Positions 8,642 through 17,394 of a stretch of 62,516 nt of DNA are shown piece after piece. Position numbers and translations under genes: made by a program. A model generated the notes under the pieces. The model did not search any database, was not told the DNA's origin, and saw only the letters and a list, made by a program, of their open reading frames with translations. The stretch lies in contig JABSOI010000037.1 in assembly GCA_013216015.1 (NCBI GenBank), positions 1-62,516 on the forward strand, written 5' to 3'. Each line of letters opens with the position of its first letter. Positions within the stretch are counted from its first letter, which is position 1. This stretch comes from Alteromonadaceae bacterium. Lineage in GTDB: Bacteria; Pseudomonadota; Gammaproteobacteria; Enterobacterales; Alteromonadaceae.

Positions 8642-9365
8642 CTTTTTCTCCGGGGGGAATTTGATCCACTAGATTTAAATTTTTCAGCCGTTCATCTTTG
8701 ATGATGTGGCCGTCTTTTAACTCCAATATTCTCGATGCCCGGCTCAATACGAAGTCGTGATGGGTTGCAAATAAAAAGGTCACGCCGGTTTTACGATTGA
8801 GAGAGCCGAGCAGGTCCATGAGCTGCTTTGATGTTTCTGAATCGAGATTGGCGGTCGGTTCATCCGCCAGAATGATATCTGGTTTGGTGACCAGTGCACG
8901 AGCAATGGCGACCCGTTGCATTTGTCCACCAGACAATTGATTGGGACGACGATTGATAAAATCCGCCAGACCAACCTGGGTCAGTGCCTCTGTGGCACGG
9001 TCTTTGGCTTCACCATTGGCCACTTTTTGCAGCGAAAGGGGATATTGCACGTTTTCTAACGCGGTTAAAACCGGAATAAGGTTAAACGCCTGAAATATAA
9101 AACCGATGTACTGGCTGCGCAATTGCGATTTTTGCTTATCCGACAGAGAGCTTAATCGCTGACCGTGAATAAACACTTCACCCTCACTAGGATCATCTAT
9201 TGCACCTATGAGGTTGAGCAGAGTACTTTTACCACTGCCACTGACCCCTTTAAGCACCACAAATTCGCCTTTTTCAAGGGTTAGATCCAGTTTATCCAAG
9301 GCAATGATTGGCTTATTGCCTAACGGGAAAGAACGGGATACACCCTGTAATTTGACCACAGCCAT
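8634..9365 (-). CDS. ABC transporter ATP-binding protein, LolD/MacB type
   Basis: A 243-residue nucleotide-binding subunit with all expected motifs: Walker A GVSGSGKST, Q-loop in FIFQAFNLIPVLTALENV, signature LSGGQMQRVAIARAL, Walker B IILADEP with the family-typical TANLDS, and H-loop ATHH. Its sequence style places it with LolD/MacB/FtsE-like subunits, the partners of FtsX-fold permeases. Its ATG overlaps the stop of the preceding TPR gene (TGATG), showing translational coupling. It powers the permease encoded at 6617-7843. Confidence 0.96.
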   Translation of the reverse strand: MAVVKLQGVSRSFPLGNKPIIALDKLDLTLEKGEFVVLKGVSGSGKSTLLNLIGAIDDPSEGEVFIHGQRLSSLSDKQKSQLRSQYIGFIFQAFNLIPVLTALENVQYPLSLQKVANGEAKDRATEALTQVGLADFINRRPNQLSGGQMQRVAIARALVTKPDIILADEPTANLDSETSKQLMDLLGSLNRKTGVTFLFATHHDFVLSRASRILELKDGHIIKDERLKNLNLVDQIPPGEKVG

Positions 9366-10090
9366 CAGGAGTTCTCCGACAGAAGTTTGTTGGCCTCAGC
9401 CAGTTGGTGCAATACCAAGGGTGATTGTTTGGTCCCTTGAGACATTTGTTTAAAATCTGTCATATAGTGGACGGCCTTTTGTTGGTTATCGCTACCACCA
9501 GCATTAGCGTAGGCAATACTCATGGTAAGTTTGAATTGCAGTTTCAATTCCAGTGGCGCAGAGGAACCTTGACGGTCAAAAAATTGTTTGAACCAGGCTT
9601 CATCAATAAATACGGTATCTAGACTGCAATTGAGCAAGGCGGTCGGCGCAAATGTTGCCAATCGAACCATGCGAATTTCAAAATTTTCCGGGTCCATGCT
9701 TACTGCCCGGTCCATCTCGGCACAGGCCGAATACAGGCGATACAGTTTCCACAGTCCCATCAAGGGATCGAACATAGCACCGGCCTGTTTAGCCTGAGTG
9801 CCGCTTAACCATGCCAATGCCACTGCATCCTGTTCGGATGCTACTGCGGCAGCTAGCAATTGCCCTGCATCATCAAGATGATTATGCAATGAATACATTG
9901 AACCCAGTTGAGTTTGCAAGGTGGTGTCATTAGCGTTTTGTGCCAGCTCGGTTTTCAGTTCAGTGAGCAGCTGTTGCTCCTGCTGTGAATAAGGCACCTG
10001 TTTAAAATCAATCGGTGCCGCACCCATAAACCAGGCGATGACATTGCCGATCAGCAGGTTTATTGAAAGTAAAATCAACAGTTTTTTCAT
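9365..10090 (-). CDS. Membrane-anchored TPR protein
   Basis: A 241-residue protein with one N-terminal hydrophobic segment (residues 3-24) that acts as anchor or signal, followed by helical repeats of TPR type (LQTQLGSMYSLHNHLDDAGQ; AYANAGGSDNQQKAVHYM). It is the first gene of the export half of the operon and overlaps the ATPase gene by one base. A scaffold role at the inner membrane is likely; no catalytic signature is visible. The name rests on repeat appearance only. Confidence 0.65.
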   Translation of the reverse strand: MKKLLILLSINLLIGNVIAWFMGAAPIDFKQVPYSQQEQQLLTELKTELAQNANDTTLQTQLGSMYSLHNHLDDAGQLLAAAVASEQDAVALAWLSGTQAKQAGAMFDPLMGLWKLYRLYSACAEMDRAVSMDPENFEIRMVRLATFAPTALLNCSLDTVFIDEAWFKQFFDRQGSSAPLELKLQFKLTMSIAYANAGGSDNQQKAVHYMTDFKQMSQGTKQSPLVLHQLAEANKLLSENS

Positions 10091-10365
10091 AACTAGCCTT
10101 ATAGTAAGCAGTTTACATAGTTAGTGTTCCTCCAGAAACGGAGTCGTAGCGAGTGCGATCCAATGGCACAAGATGTGCGCTACAAGATATAGGCGTTTAG
10201 TCATTCTAAATAACTAAATCTTGTGGTGCACAGTCTGTGTCAGTGGGAAGTCCGCTGTAGACATCCGTTTCTGGATGGACACTACTTATACCAATTGTAT
10301 CAATTGCCCTCGCCCGCCAATGCCGTTCCAGTCGTAAGGTGTGGCTTGTCAGGCAAGACCAATGA
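10091..10365. other. Internal gap of the operon with a solo repeat end
   Basis: The only sizeable gap inside the block (275 bp) separates the biosynthetic genes (ACP upstream) from the export genes. It contains TATACCAATTGTAT at about 10290, the terminal motif of the element at 22297-22566, and a GC-rich remainder with no reading frame I can support. A separate promoter for the export half could lie here. Confidence 0.45.
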
Positions 10366-10614
10366 TCAGACTGCTACCGAAGACTCGACCAGTTGCTCAT
10401 CCATTTGTGACAAGGTGGTGTGCTCATCAAAAGTCAGAGCATCTGGGTCGGTGACATCTGGATACAACTGCTCAACAATAAGGATCACTTCTACGATGTT
10501 CAATGAATCAACACCCAGTTCACCCAACGGCGCATCAACATCAACGTCGTCTTTGTTAAGCATTTCTGCGACCTGTGCTTTTAGTTCCGGTAAAGTTTTG
10601 CCTATTTCTGTCAT
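10366..10614 (-). CDS. Acyl carrier protein
   Basis: An 82-residue acidic protein of standard carrier-protein length. The motif GELGVDSLNIVEVIL carries Ser37, the phosphopantetheine attachment site (DSL). It would hold the substrate or intermediates of this locus as a thioester, loaded by the AMP-forming ligase at 19578-21059. It sits 90 bp after the asparagine-synthetase-like gene on the same strand. Confidence 0.95.
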   Translation of the reverse strand: MTEIGKTLPELKAQVAEMLNKDDVDVDAPLGELGVDSLNIVEVILIVEQLYPDVTDPDALTFDEHTTLSQMDEQLVESSVAV

Positions 10615-10704
10615 GATATTCCCTACTTCTTAAGTTATTGTTATTAATTTGATTTTTTAGTTTTAGTTTTAGCTATGCTTTTTTTAGTTTTATTAATAGC
10701 TAAA

Positions 10705-12054
10705 TCAGTTAAAGTGGCCCGGATGAAACCGGGCCAGATAATCAAAGGTCAGCAGAAACACGGATAACTGCTCAACCCGACGAAGGTCATCTGTTTGACG
10801 ACGGACCAAACGGCCTGTGACCGCCGGATTTAGGTTAAACAACTTGAGTGTGCCCGGCTCCCCGACATGAAACAAACGCTGCATGGCATCATAAACATTG
10901 GCCAGACTGATTTGTTGCAATGGGAAATAGGCCAGAGACTGATTGTCCGCCTGTTTCATCTCTGTGATCTCTTCTGACACCACTTCTGTCACCCCTTCTG
11001 TCAGTGACCCTGTCATGATCTGTTCAGATCCTATATATGGGTTGATCAGAGTTTTGCCGTAATGTTGACAAATGCGCTGCAATATTTTGCACCAGGCTGG
11101 TATCACATAATGCAGATCGAGCCATTGACTGAACGACAAAGATTCTTGCTGTTCGTTCTGCTCCTCTTCAAATGCGGTAAACAACTGTTTCTGACGCTTA
11201 TTCAACTGTTTACGCTGCTGTAAAAGAGGACGTCTTAAAATGTCTTTGCACCATCTGTGGTTGTTGTGAAACAGTTGCTCGCCAATGACATTGCGGGCAG
11301 TGAGCCAGCTGCAGTCAAGTAGAAGGGTGTCAGATTTACTGGCTTGCACCAAGCTGTCGAAATGGGCCAGCGCCACATCCGTGATCGGTTCACCGAGGCG
11401 ATGGGCCAACGATGGAAGCTGGTTGAAAAGCCCAGTTAAATCAACATCGTCAATAACCCGGGGGGCTATAGGCTCGGCAGTCGGCAGTTTGTTGCGCTGT
11501 GCCAGTTTAAGTTGTTCGGCATGAGTCAACCTGTACTGATGGCTCAATTCTATACTTTGATGCAATTGCCAAATCAGGGTTTCACCGCATTGCAATTGGC
11601 TGATATGTTCAAAACAGGTGTTTTTACCTGCCAACAGACCCAGTGCCAGCGTCTGTAACAATTGCGCTTGGTTTAGGGTCGCTTCACCCTGATCACTTAA
11701 CCGGTTTAAATCGGTGGCCAGGGCAAGACCGTTATTCTCTTGATAGTACAAGGTAAAGCTGGCACGAGCACTGCTGGTCACCAACAATTGTTCTCTATTA
11801 AGCCAAACCAGTACATAATCTCCGTAAAGGTGTTTATTCACCTCAAAGCCCCAATATTTGAGCGCAGCATTGAGCAAGGCTTGTTGATCGCCGTTCTCGA
11901 TTTTCAGTTGTTTGCAGACGTCCTGTTCATTGGTCAGGTAACCTTTGATGTAACACTGGCCTTGTTCAAAACCTTGCAATTCTTGATTATTAGGAAACTG
12001 CTGATCAGTTAATTGCTGACGAAAGAAGCAACCTTCATTGTTATGCTCACTCAT
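10705..12054 (-). CDS. Asparagine-synthetase-like protein lacking catalytic motifs
   Basis: The start is the ATG at 12054, which overlaps the stop of the hydrolase gene (ATGA) and follows GGAG; the 449-residue product shows a diverged class-II amidotransferase-like half (LYGDYVLVWLN, ASFTLYYQENNGLALATDL) and a C-terminal half with a remnant of the synthetase domain (EPITDVALAHFDSLVQASK). Two hallmarks are missing: the N-terminal catalytic Cys2 (here Met-Ser) and the SGGxDS ATP-binding loop. It is therefore likely a pseudoenzyme or has a changed activity. AsnB-like proteins are common in gene clusters that make amide-containing or peptide products and in exosortase-A loci. Homology is read by eye and is moderately sure. 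Confidence 0.6.
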   Translation of the reverse strand: MSEHNNEGCFFRQQLTDQQFPNNQELQGFEQGQCYIKGYLTNEQDVCKQLKIENGDQQALLNAALKYWGFEVNKHLYGDYVLVWLNREQLLVTSSARASFTLYYQENNGLALATDLNRLSDQGEATLNQAQLLQTLALGLLAGKNTCFEHISQLQCGETLIWQLHQSIELSHQYRLTHAEQLKLAQRNKLPTAEPIAPRVIDDVDLTGLFNQLPSLAHRLGEPITDVALAHFDSLVQASKSDTLLLDCSWLTARNVIGEQLFHNNHRWCKDILRRPLLQQRKQLNKRQKQLFTAFEEEQNEQQESLSFSQWLDLHYVIPAWCKILQRICQHYGKTLINPYIGSEQIMTGSLTEGVTEVVSEEITEMKQADNQSLAYFPLQQISLANVYDAMQRLFHVGEPGTLKLFNLNPAVTGRLVRRQTDDLRRVEQLSVFLLTFDYLARFHPGHFN

Positions 12055-13004
12055 CCTGCTTGCTCCAACAGTTGTTCTTTGTGTTCTTGATGCCCGGCTG
12101 ATTTTACCCAACGTTGCACTAACCATTGCGGCAATACCCGGGCGGCACCGCTTAGCACCGAAATGTGATTGAGCTTGGGCAACATATGCACTTCTTTATC
12201 AAGAGTTGGCGGCAAATGCCATTGCGCAACCATGGGTAAAAAAGAAGGATTTAGGATCTCATCAGCTTCGCCGCAGATAAAAGCGATCGGCACCTTGATC
12301 TGACGAAAAGCTATGCTGTACTTAGGTACTGATACCGAGGCCATCAGGTTAAACGAATAATTGAGCACCCTGCCTTCAAGTGCTGCCATTTTGGCTGAGC
12401 CGGGAAAGCTCATTACCGTGCGATGACGCAAAAATGGCAATACCAGGGCTAGCAAAAACTTCCGATTGTTCATTTTTGGAATGTGTTTGAGAGAGCTTTC
12501 CTGTGCTGGGTGGTAACCGGGTTTTTTACGCCAGTAATTCATCAAAAAGCTTTTCTTGCTGCCAGGCTCATCAAAACGTAACGGCTCCAGAGTATTGCTG
12601 ATCGCCGGTGCGATAAAGTAACACCCAGCTAGTTTGTCCTGACCATATTTTTCGATATAACGCAGACATATCACCGAACCTGACGAGTGGCCGCCGAGGA
12701 TCAACGGTAGCGGCTGTTTTTGTTCAAACCAGCTGATAGTGTCACTGATATCATCTTCAAGTTGACCAACATAATCGCAAGTGCCCGGTGTACCTTCTGA
12801 GTCACCGTGACCACGCCAATCGCAAAGCACCACTTCAAAGCCCTTTTTAACACAGGCTTTGGCGATGTTTGCATAACGACGGCTGTTAAAGCTGCCACCA
12901 TGAAGAAATAATAGCCTGGCATGAGTGTCGCTGCCCTCTTCGGGGCAATAGCGATGACACGCGAGTTTTGCACCATCTCTGGCTGGTATCATAAGCGTAT
13001 TCAT
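12051..13004 (-). CDS. Alpha/beta hydrolase
   Basis: A 317-residue serine hydrolase of the monoacylglycerol-lipase/hydrolase-4 style. The nucleophile elbow is GGHSSGS (Ser about 108); HGGSFNSRRY forms the oxyanion region; an Asp in ICGEADEI and a His in KLNHISVL complete the triad; CDWRGHGDSEG is the typical strand-4 block. The start at 13004 overlaps the stop of the flavoprotein gene (TGATG). In this context it may release the product from the carrier protein or cleave an ester. Related hydrolases occur with AMP ligases and PLP decarboxylases in exosortase-A loci. Confidence 0.88.
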   Translation of the reverse strand: MNTLMIPARDGAKLACHRYCPEEGSDTHARLLFLHGGSFNSRRYANIAKACVKKGFEVVLCDWRGHGDSEGTPGTCDYVGQLEDDISDTISWFEQKQPLPLILGGHSSGSVICLRYIEKYGQDKLAGCYFIAPAISNTLEPLRFDEPGSKKSFLMNYWRKKPGYHPAQESSLKHIPKMNNRKFLLALVLPFLRHRTVMSFPGSAKMAALEGRVLNYSFNLMASVSVPKYSIAFRQIKVPIAFICGEADEILNPSFLPMVAQWHLPPTLDKEVHMLPKLNHISVLSGAARVLPQWLVQRWVKSAGHQEHKEQLLEQAG

Positions 13005-14941
13005 CAAACTTCGCACAATTCGTTGGCTTCAAGTCTAACCGGATGCATGGGATCCATAATATCCAGCGGTTGTTGCCTGGCATATCGCAGGAACACCGGC
13101 ACGAAGCTAACTTGATCTATGTATTCCTGTTGACGCATCCAAATACCGTTAGCGGTCTTCTTGATAATCTTCAATTGTTTCGCATCGGCTTTGTCGCCGA
13201 CAACACTCACTTCGACCATTTCATTACTGAAGGAAGCTTCAGTGATCTTGACCAGAACAGTGTGCTCTGTGGTTTGCTGCAATTCCTGAGTGAGGTTGTT
13301 GCTCATGGAAACAAGCAATTGAGGCAGGTCTTCACGACCGAACGTTGGTTTTTCAAGGATCATCGGCAGGTTCAGGACATTTTGTACCATACGGCGACGA
13401 CCAAAATTGGGTAATCCCAACTTGGAACCAGTAATAATGGCAAAACACTCGGCAAACAATTTCAGTCGCAAGTCAATACGGTAACCGTCTTTACCTTTAT
13501 TACCCATCTGGTAAATATAGTATTTGTACAGGTCGGCACCGGTCTCGAAGAAACCTTCTTTATTTCGTACAAAAGCCCGGTTTTCACTGCGCAATACGTC
13601 CAGAGATTCGAGGATCTGGCGCTGCATCAGCATTTCAAGGCCGTAATTGCCTCGACGGATAAAATCATTTTTGGCAAAATGTTCATAATCTGAAAAATTG
13701 CCTGCCATGTAATCCCAGGCACTGGTAATAAAATAAGTGGCATTGATATAAGCCATCACCGGTGAGCACAGTTCGGCACATTCGAGCACCGGATAGAGGT
13801 TCATCAACTGGGCATAAAGAAACTGGTAATAATAATTAACCACTTCATTGGCATAAGGCACGGCTTCATCCAGCGCCATTTGCGCCGCTTCTCTGTCCGT
13901 GTTGGCCAGATCAGCCAGGATCAGCTTAGTGAGATTGTCGTTAGCCATGGCAATAACATCACCGCCGCCGCTTAACAACGGATCCAGAAACATTGAGGCA
14001 AACCCGGTGGCGCCCCAACGCTCGCGATTGACAATGCCTTTACCGCGGTAAGCCAACTGGCCCCAGGCTTCAAAGTCGTCTATTTCAGCATGTTCCATCA
14101 GATCGGCGATAGCGGTATGTTCTTTGAGTTTGGCAATGAAATCGGCCTGCTTCAACGGCGGATTCTTTACCTTGGTTTTGTCACATACAATACCAATGCT
14201 GGTCTGGCCATTCTTTAGCGGGATGAACCAGATCCAGTAACCGTGGCCACTAAAATGGTTGGTCGACAGAAAACGGCTTGAAGCCCCGTCACGCCATTCT
14301 TGGGTGCCGACACTATCAAAATCTTTCACACCGCTGAAACGGCCCCACGCGGAACTGTGGTTCGGTACGTTTTCACGGCTGTAACTCTTCATTTTTCTGG
14401 CTACTACCCCAGCACGACCACTGGCATCAACCAGCCACTTGCAGCTAATTTGATGCGCTTCATCCTGATATTTGAAATTAACGGTGTGCTCATTCTGGTG
14501 ATCAAGTTCAAAACCAGTCACTCTGGCACCTTGCAAAATGGTAATGTCATCTTCGCGGTTCATATCGGTCAGAGCCGATTCAAAACTGGCGCGTTCCAGC
14601 TGAAAAGCCGGATGAGGTGGAATATATGTGGTGCCCTGTTCACTCATCTTCTCAATCGGCAGACTGTAGTCTTCATTGTCAAAGAAAAAGCGCAGTGCAT
14701 TTTTAGGTAACTGGTTACGGTACAAATAATTGGCCAATCCCAGTTTTTTCAAAAAGTAATGACCCGTACTTTCAACGGTGGCTTCGCCTATTTTGGCTTT
14801 AAATTCGGTGCTGGCTTCCAGTTGAATAATGCGGATGTCGCTGTTATTTCTTTTTAGCTGACGCGCCAACGCCAGGCCTGACCAACCGGCGCCAATTATT
14901 GCTACGTCATATTGCTCCATTATTGGTTGAGTATTTATCAT
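13004..14941 (-). CDS. Flavin-dependent halogenase-like oxidoreductase
   Basis: A 645-residue FAD protein of the tryptophan-halogenase superfamily. Motifs: dinucleotide-binding GAGWSG (residues 17-22), KIGEATVES near residue 50, GYWIWFIP around residue 230 (the WxWxIP motif of flavin halogenases) and FLDPLLSGGGD around 330. The protein is about 100 residues longer than classical halogenases, with a C-terminal extension. The catalytic Lys could not be placed with confidence, so it may be a halogenase or a flavin monooxygenase acting on an ACP-bound substrate. The ATG at 14941 overlaps the preceding stop and follows GAGGAG. Confidence 0.8.
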   Translation of the reverse strand: MINTQPIMEQYDVAIIGAGWSGLALARQLKRNNSDIRIIQLEASTEFKAKIGEATVESTGHYFLKKLGLANYLYRNQLPKNALRFFFDNEDYSLPIEKMSEQGTTYIPPHPAFQLERASFESALTDMNREDDITILQGARVTGFELDHQNEHTVNFKYQDEAHQISCKWLVDASGRAGVVARKMKSYSRENVPNHSSAWGRFSGVKDFDSVGTQEWRDGASSRFLSTNHFSGHGYWIWFIPLKNGQTSIGIVCDKTKVKNPPLKQADFIAKLKEHTAIADLMEHAEIDDFEAWGQLAYRGKGIVNRERWGATGFASMFLDPLLSGGGDVIAMANDNLTKLILADLANTDREAAQMALDEAVPYANEVVNYYYQFLYAQLMNLYPVLECAELCSPVMAYINATYFITSAWDYMAGNFSDYEHFAKNDFIRRGNYGLEMLMQRQILESLDVLRSENRAFVRNKEGFFETGADLYKYYIYQMGNKGKDGYRIDLRLKLFAECFAIITGSKLGLPNFGRRRMVQNVLNLPMILEKPTFGREDLPQLLVSMSNNLTQELQQTTEHTVLVKITEASFSNEMVEVSVVGDKADAKQLKIIKKTANGIWMRQQEYIDQVSFVPVFLRYARQQPLDIMDPMHPVRLEANELCEV

Positions 14942-15984
14942 GCATTTACTCCTCTTGTATTTTTTCTTATCGGTTGCTTGATGCTATGGTTTGTTTGCCA
15001 CTTGAAATAATGATTCTTTTTACCCCGATAACGGGAACGGGGATATTTCAGCGTGGCTCTTATTTGTTGGTAATACGCAGATTTGTCGTTTTGGTATAAA
15101 CTCAGCGCTAATTTATAACTGTCGATGTCATTGGCCAGAGACTGATGTTCAAAACTGGCATCAGGCAGTTCAATTGAACCTTCTGCATTTCTACCCAATT
15201 GCAACATGCCGACCCGTCCCCCTCCTCCGAGAGTGAATAACAGTAAGCTGTTTTGTTTTAGTTTTTGGCTATACAGCTGTAGCTCAAACAGCGGTTTCAA
15301 ACTTAAATAATGACGTTGACAACTTTCGATACTGGATAACCAGTCGATCGGTCGATGATTGGCTGCCAATCGATTATCGAGACCTAGTAACAGGGATTTC
15401 CCCCAGTTTGAACTAATATCAAATGAAACCGGCAAAACATGCTCAGGCAAATCTGCCAGCTCTTGATAAAGCTGACGGATAAGCTCCAGTGTGCCGTTCA
15501 TCCCGGCTTGTTGACTAAACACCTCGCATTGTTCAACCACTAGCTCGTGTGGTGCAGGCCGACAGTCGCCCAGCGAACGTTTCAAGGCAATAAAACCAAT
15601 ACTCGGGACTACATCTAAACCATCTTGTTCGCTGTCGTTGCCTATACCCAATGAATTGAGACAACCTTGTTGGAACGACTTATTCAGCTCCAGAGAGATC
15701 ACCACGGTAGCGGACAAATCGCTGTGATAAAAATCCAGAATACCCGCATGAAAACTAGTGCAGGCGGCACTGATAAATGTTATCTCGCATTGGTCGCTCA
15801 ACCACTGGTGAAATTCAATCACCAGTGGATCAAGCAACACACAAACCTCACCAGCACTGATCAGGGTGACATGACTTGGCAATTCATTCTGCCCACATAA
15901 TCGTAATTTCAACTCGGCAATGGCCATGTCAGGATCACCTGCATCACTTGCCCAGTATTGTGAAATTATCAGAGGAGCCGCCAT
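14938..15984 (-). CDS. Divergent ketosynthase-like (thiolase-fold) protein
   Basis: A 348-residue protein that I read as a strongly diverged beta-ketoacyl synthase. TFISAACTSFHAGIL matches the nucleophile-Cys segment of the family, and LLLFTLGGGGRVGMLQLG matches its Gly-rich C-terminal strand. The two catalytic histidine motifs of normal condensing enzymes (HGT and GH) are not visible, so decarboxylative condensation is doubtful; acyl transfer or a chain-length role is possible. The TAATG overlap with the gene upstream shows coupling. Family call is moderately confident, function unknown. Confidence 0.55.
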   Translation of the reverse strand: MAAPLIISQYWASDAGDPDMAIAELKLRLCGQNELPSHVTLISAGEVCVLLDPLVIEFHQWLSDQCEITFISAACTSFHAGILDFYHSDLSATVVISLELNKSFQQGCLNSLGIGNDSEQDGLDVVPSIGFIALKRSLGDCRPAPHELVVEQCEVFSQQAGMNGTLELIRQLYQELADLPEHVLPVSFDISSNWGKSLLLGLDNRLAANHRPIDWLSSIESCQRHYLSLKPLFELQLYSQKLKQNSLLLFTLGGGGRVGMLQLGRNAEGSIELPDASFEHQSLANDIDSYKLALSLYQNDKSAYYQQIRATLKYPRSRYRGKKNHYFKWQTNHSIKQPIRKNTRGVNA

Positions 15985-16484
15985 TACTTAGCCACACCCC
16001 TTTGGTCCAGATAGGTGATCAGAGATTGCAAGGCATCAGTTGGCAAAATTTCATTGCTGTAAAGCCGTAGGCTAATACTGTTGTCATTTTTATCTATTTC
16101 AATGCGGGTAAAACGATCTTCGATCACCAGCAGCGGGTTTGCCATCGCAACCAGTTTTTGTTCTTCGGTCGCTAAATCTTCGAGTAACAAAACATTGTCT
16201 GCTAACAGGTTGGCCGGGATACGCATAGCTCCCGGCATTGATATTCTGACCACTATAGTGATATCCGGCCAGCACAGTTGGGCTTCAGCGACCAAGTCGG
16301 ACAAGATCTGGTAATGTTCACGGACATTAAGCAACACAGGATAAGGAGAACTGGTAAAGTCGGCAAATACCGCAAAATCGCTGTCGGTAGTCAATGGCAA
16401 CATTTGTGCTTCAGAAATTGAAGGTTTGTGAGCGAACGGCATACGAATGAGTGTGCCGCAATATTGTTGTAAGTGTTTAGTCAC
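15984..16484 (-). CDS. Small protein of unknown function
   Basis: A 166-residue soluble protein with no recognised domain. It has no signal peptide or membrane helix and only moderately acidic composition. It is wedged between the two ketosynthase-like genes, overlapping one by 8 bases and the other by one base, so it is certainly part of the operon and perhaps a partner subunit of one of them. Confidence 0.75.
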   Translation of the reverse strand: MTKHLQQYCGTLIRMPFAHKPSISEAQMLPLTTDSDFAVFADFTSSPYPVLLNVREHYQILSDLVAEAQLCWPDITIVVRISMPGAMRIPANLLADNVLLLEDLATEEQKLVAMANPLLVIEDRFTRIEIDKNDNSISLRLYSNEILPTDALQSLITYLDQRGVAK

Positions 16485-17394
16485 GCTGCCACTCCTTATT
16501 CTTGATTAAAACGGTATCAGGCGTCATCATCAGATCGGCAATGGCGTAGTAACCGTTTAACGCTACTGAACAGGCCATAAAGCGCTGTGGTTGTTCAATC
16601 TTGCTGTTCTGACCGTGGATCAATAAAGATAACCAGGGATCGGAGCCAAAGCAGTGACCGTAGCTGGCGTGCAAGTCCGGAAGGCTCGGTTGACCACGTA
16701 ACAATTTTTCAAACATCATTTGCACATTAACCGGAAAAAACGGCAGTGCGACCACGGCGCCGGGTTTTTTTATCATGGTACGACGTACTACTGTGGCAAA
16801 TTCGGCGACCCCATTATGGGTCACGGCAGAGCCTATGGTCATTTCGTCGGTCAAAGGAGCTTCCACTTCAAGGATCACCGTTGTGATCCCAAAGCCCGAG
16901 TGCTCCCAGTGTTCGTTATAACGCCAGAATTCAAAATTATAAACGTTGGCATCCATAATACTGACAATCATGTATTTAGCATTACGTTGCTCCAGCTCGG
17001 CCTGCTTCAGATAATGACGTAACGAATAACCCCATGAAGCACATTCATAGGCATTGACGAAAGTATCCGGCTGGTGATCACCATATTCTTTTAGTTGTGC
17101 AGCAATGTCCTGCCATTTCACCGACTGGGTGGTGAACGGCAACTCAATCATGGTCGAGCACAAAAAATGGCGATCAAACTCAGTGACAGGGATCCCCGTT
17201 TGCTCAATCAATTGGTTAACCTGTGGCCCAAGCGATTTGACCAGCAAAGACATCACTTCGTCTACTGGGCGTAGCTGGTCAAATAATGGCTGCGGTAAAG
17301 GCGTAAATGCGATGCCTTTAACCACCAAGTTTGACACTGTCTGGTCTTTTAGATTCTTGTCTTCTACAGTCTGACCTTTTACAGATGTGCTCAT
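16477..17394 (-). CDS. Second ketosynthase-III-like protein
   Basis: A 305-residue protein with KAS-III-like features: NAYECASWGYSL aligns with the nucleophile Cys block, LPFFPVNVQMM sits where the PHQAN motif of KAS III is expected (His replaced by Phe, Asn kept), and SYGHCFGSDPW sits where the YGN motif is expected (Asn replaced). So the Cys is kept but the His and Asn of decarboxylative condensation seem altered. That pattern suggests acyl transfer or a novel condensation. ATG at 17394 overlaps the upstream stop (ATGA). The alignment is by eye. Confidence 0.55.
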   Translation of the reverse strand: MSTSVKGQTVEDKNLKDQTVSNLVVKGIAFTPLPQPLFDQLRPVDEVMSLLVKSLGPQVNQLIEQTGIPVTEFDRHFLCSTMIELPFTTQSVKWQDIAAQLKEYGDHQPDTFVNAYECASWGYSLRHYLKQAELEQRNAKYMIVSIMDANVYNFEFWRYNEHWEHSGFGITTVILEVEAPLTDEMTIGSAVTHNGVAEFATVVRRTMIKKPGAVVALPFFPVNVQMMFEKLLRGQPSLPDLHASYGHCFGSDPWLSLLIHGQNSKIEQPQRFMACSVALNGYYAIADLMMTPDTVLIKNKEWQRD

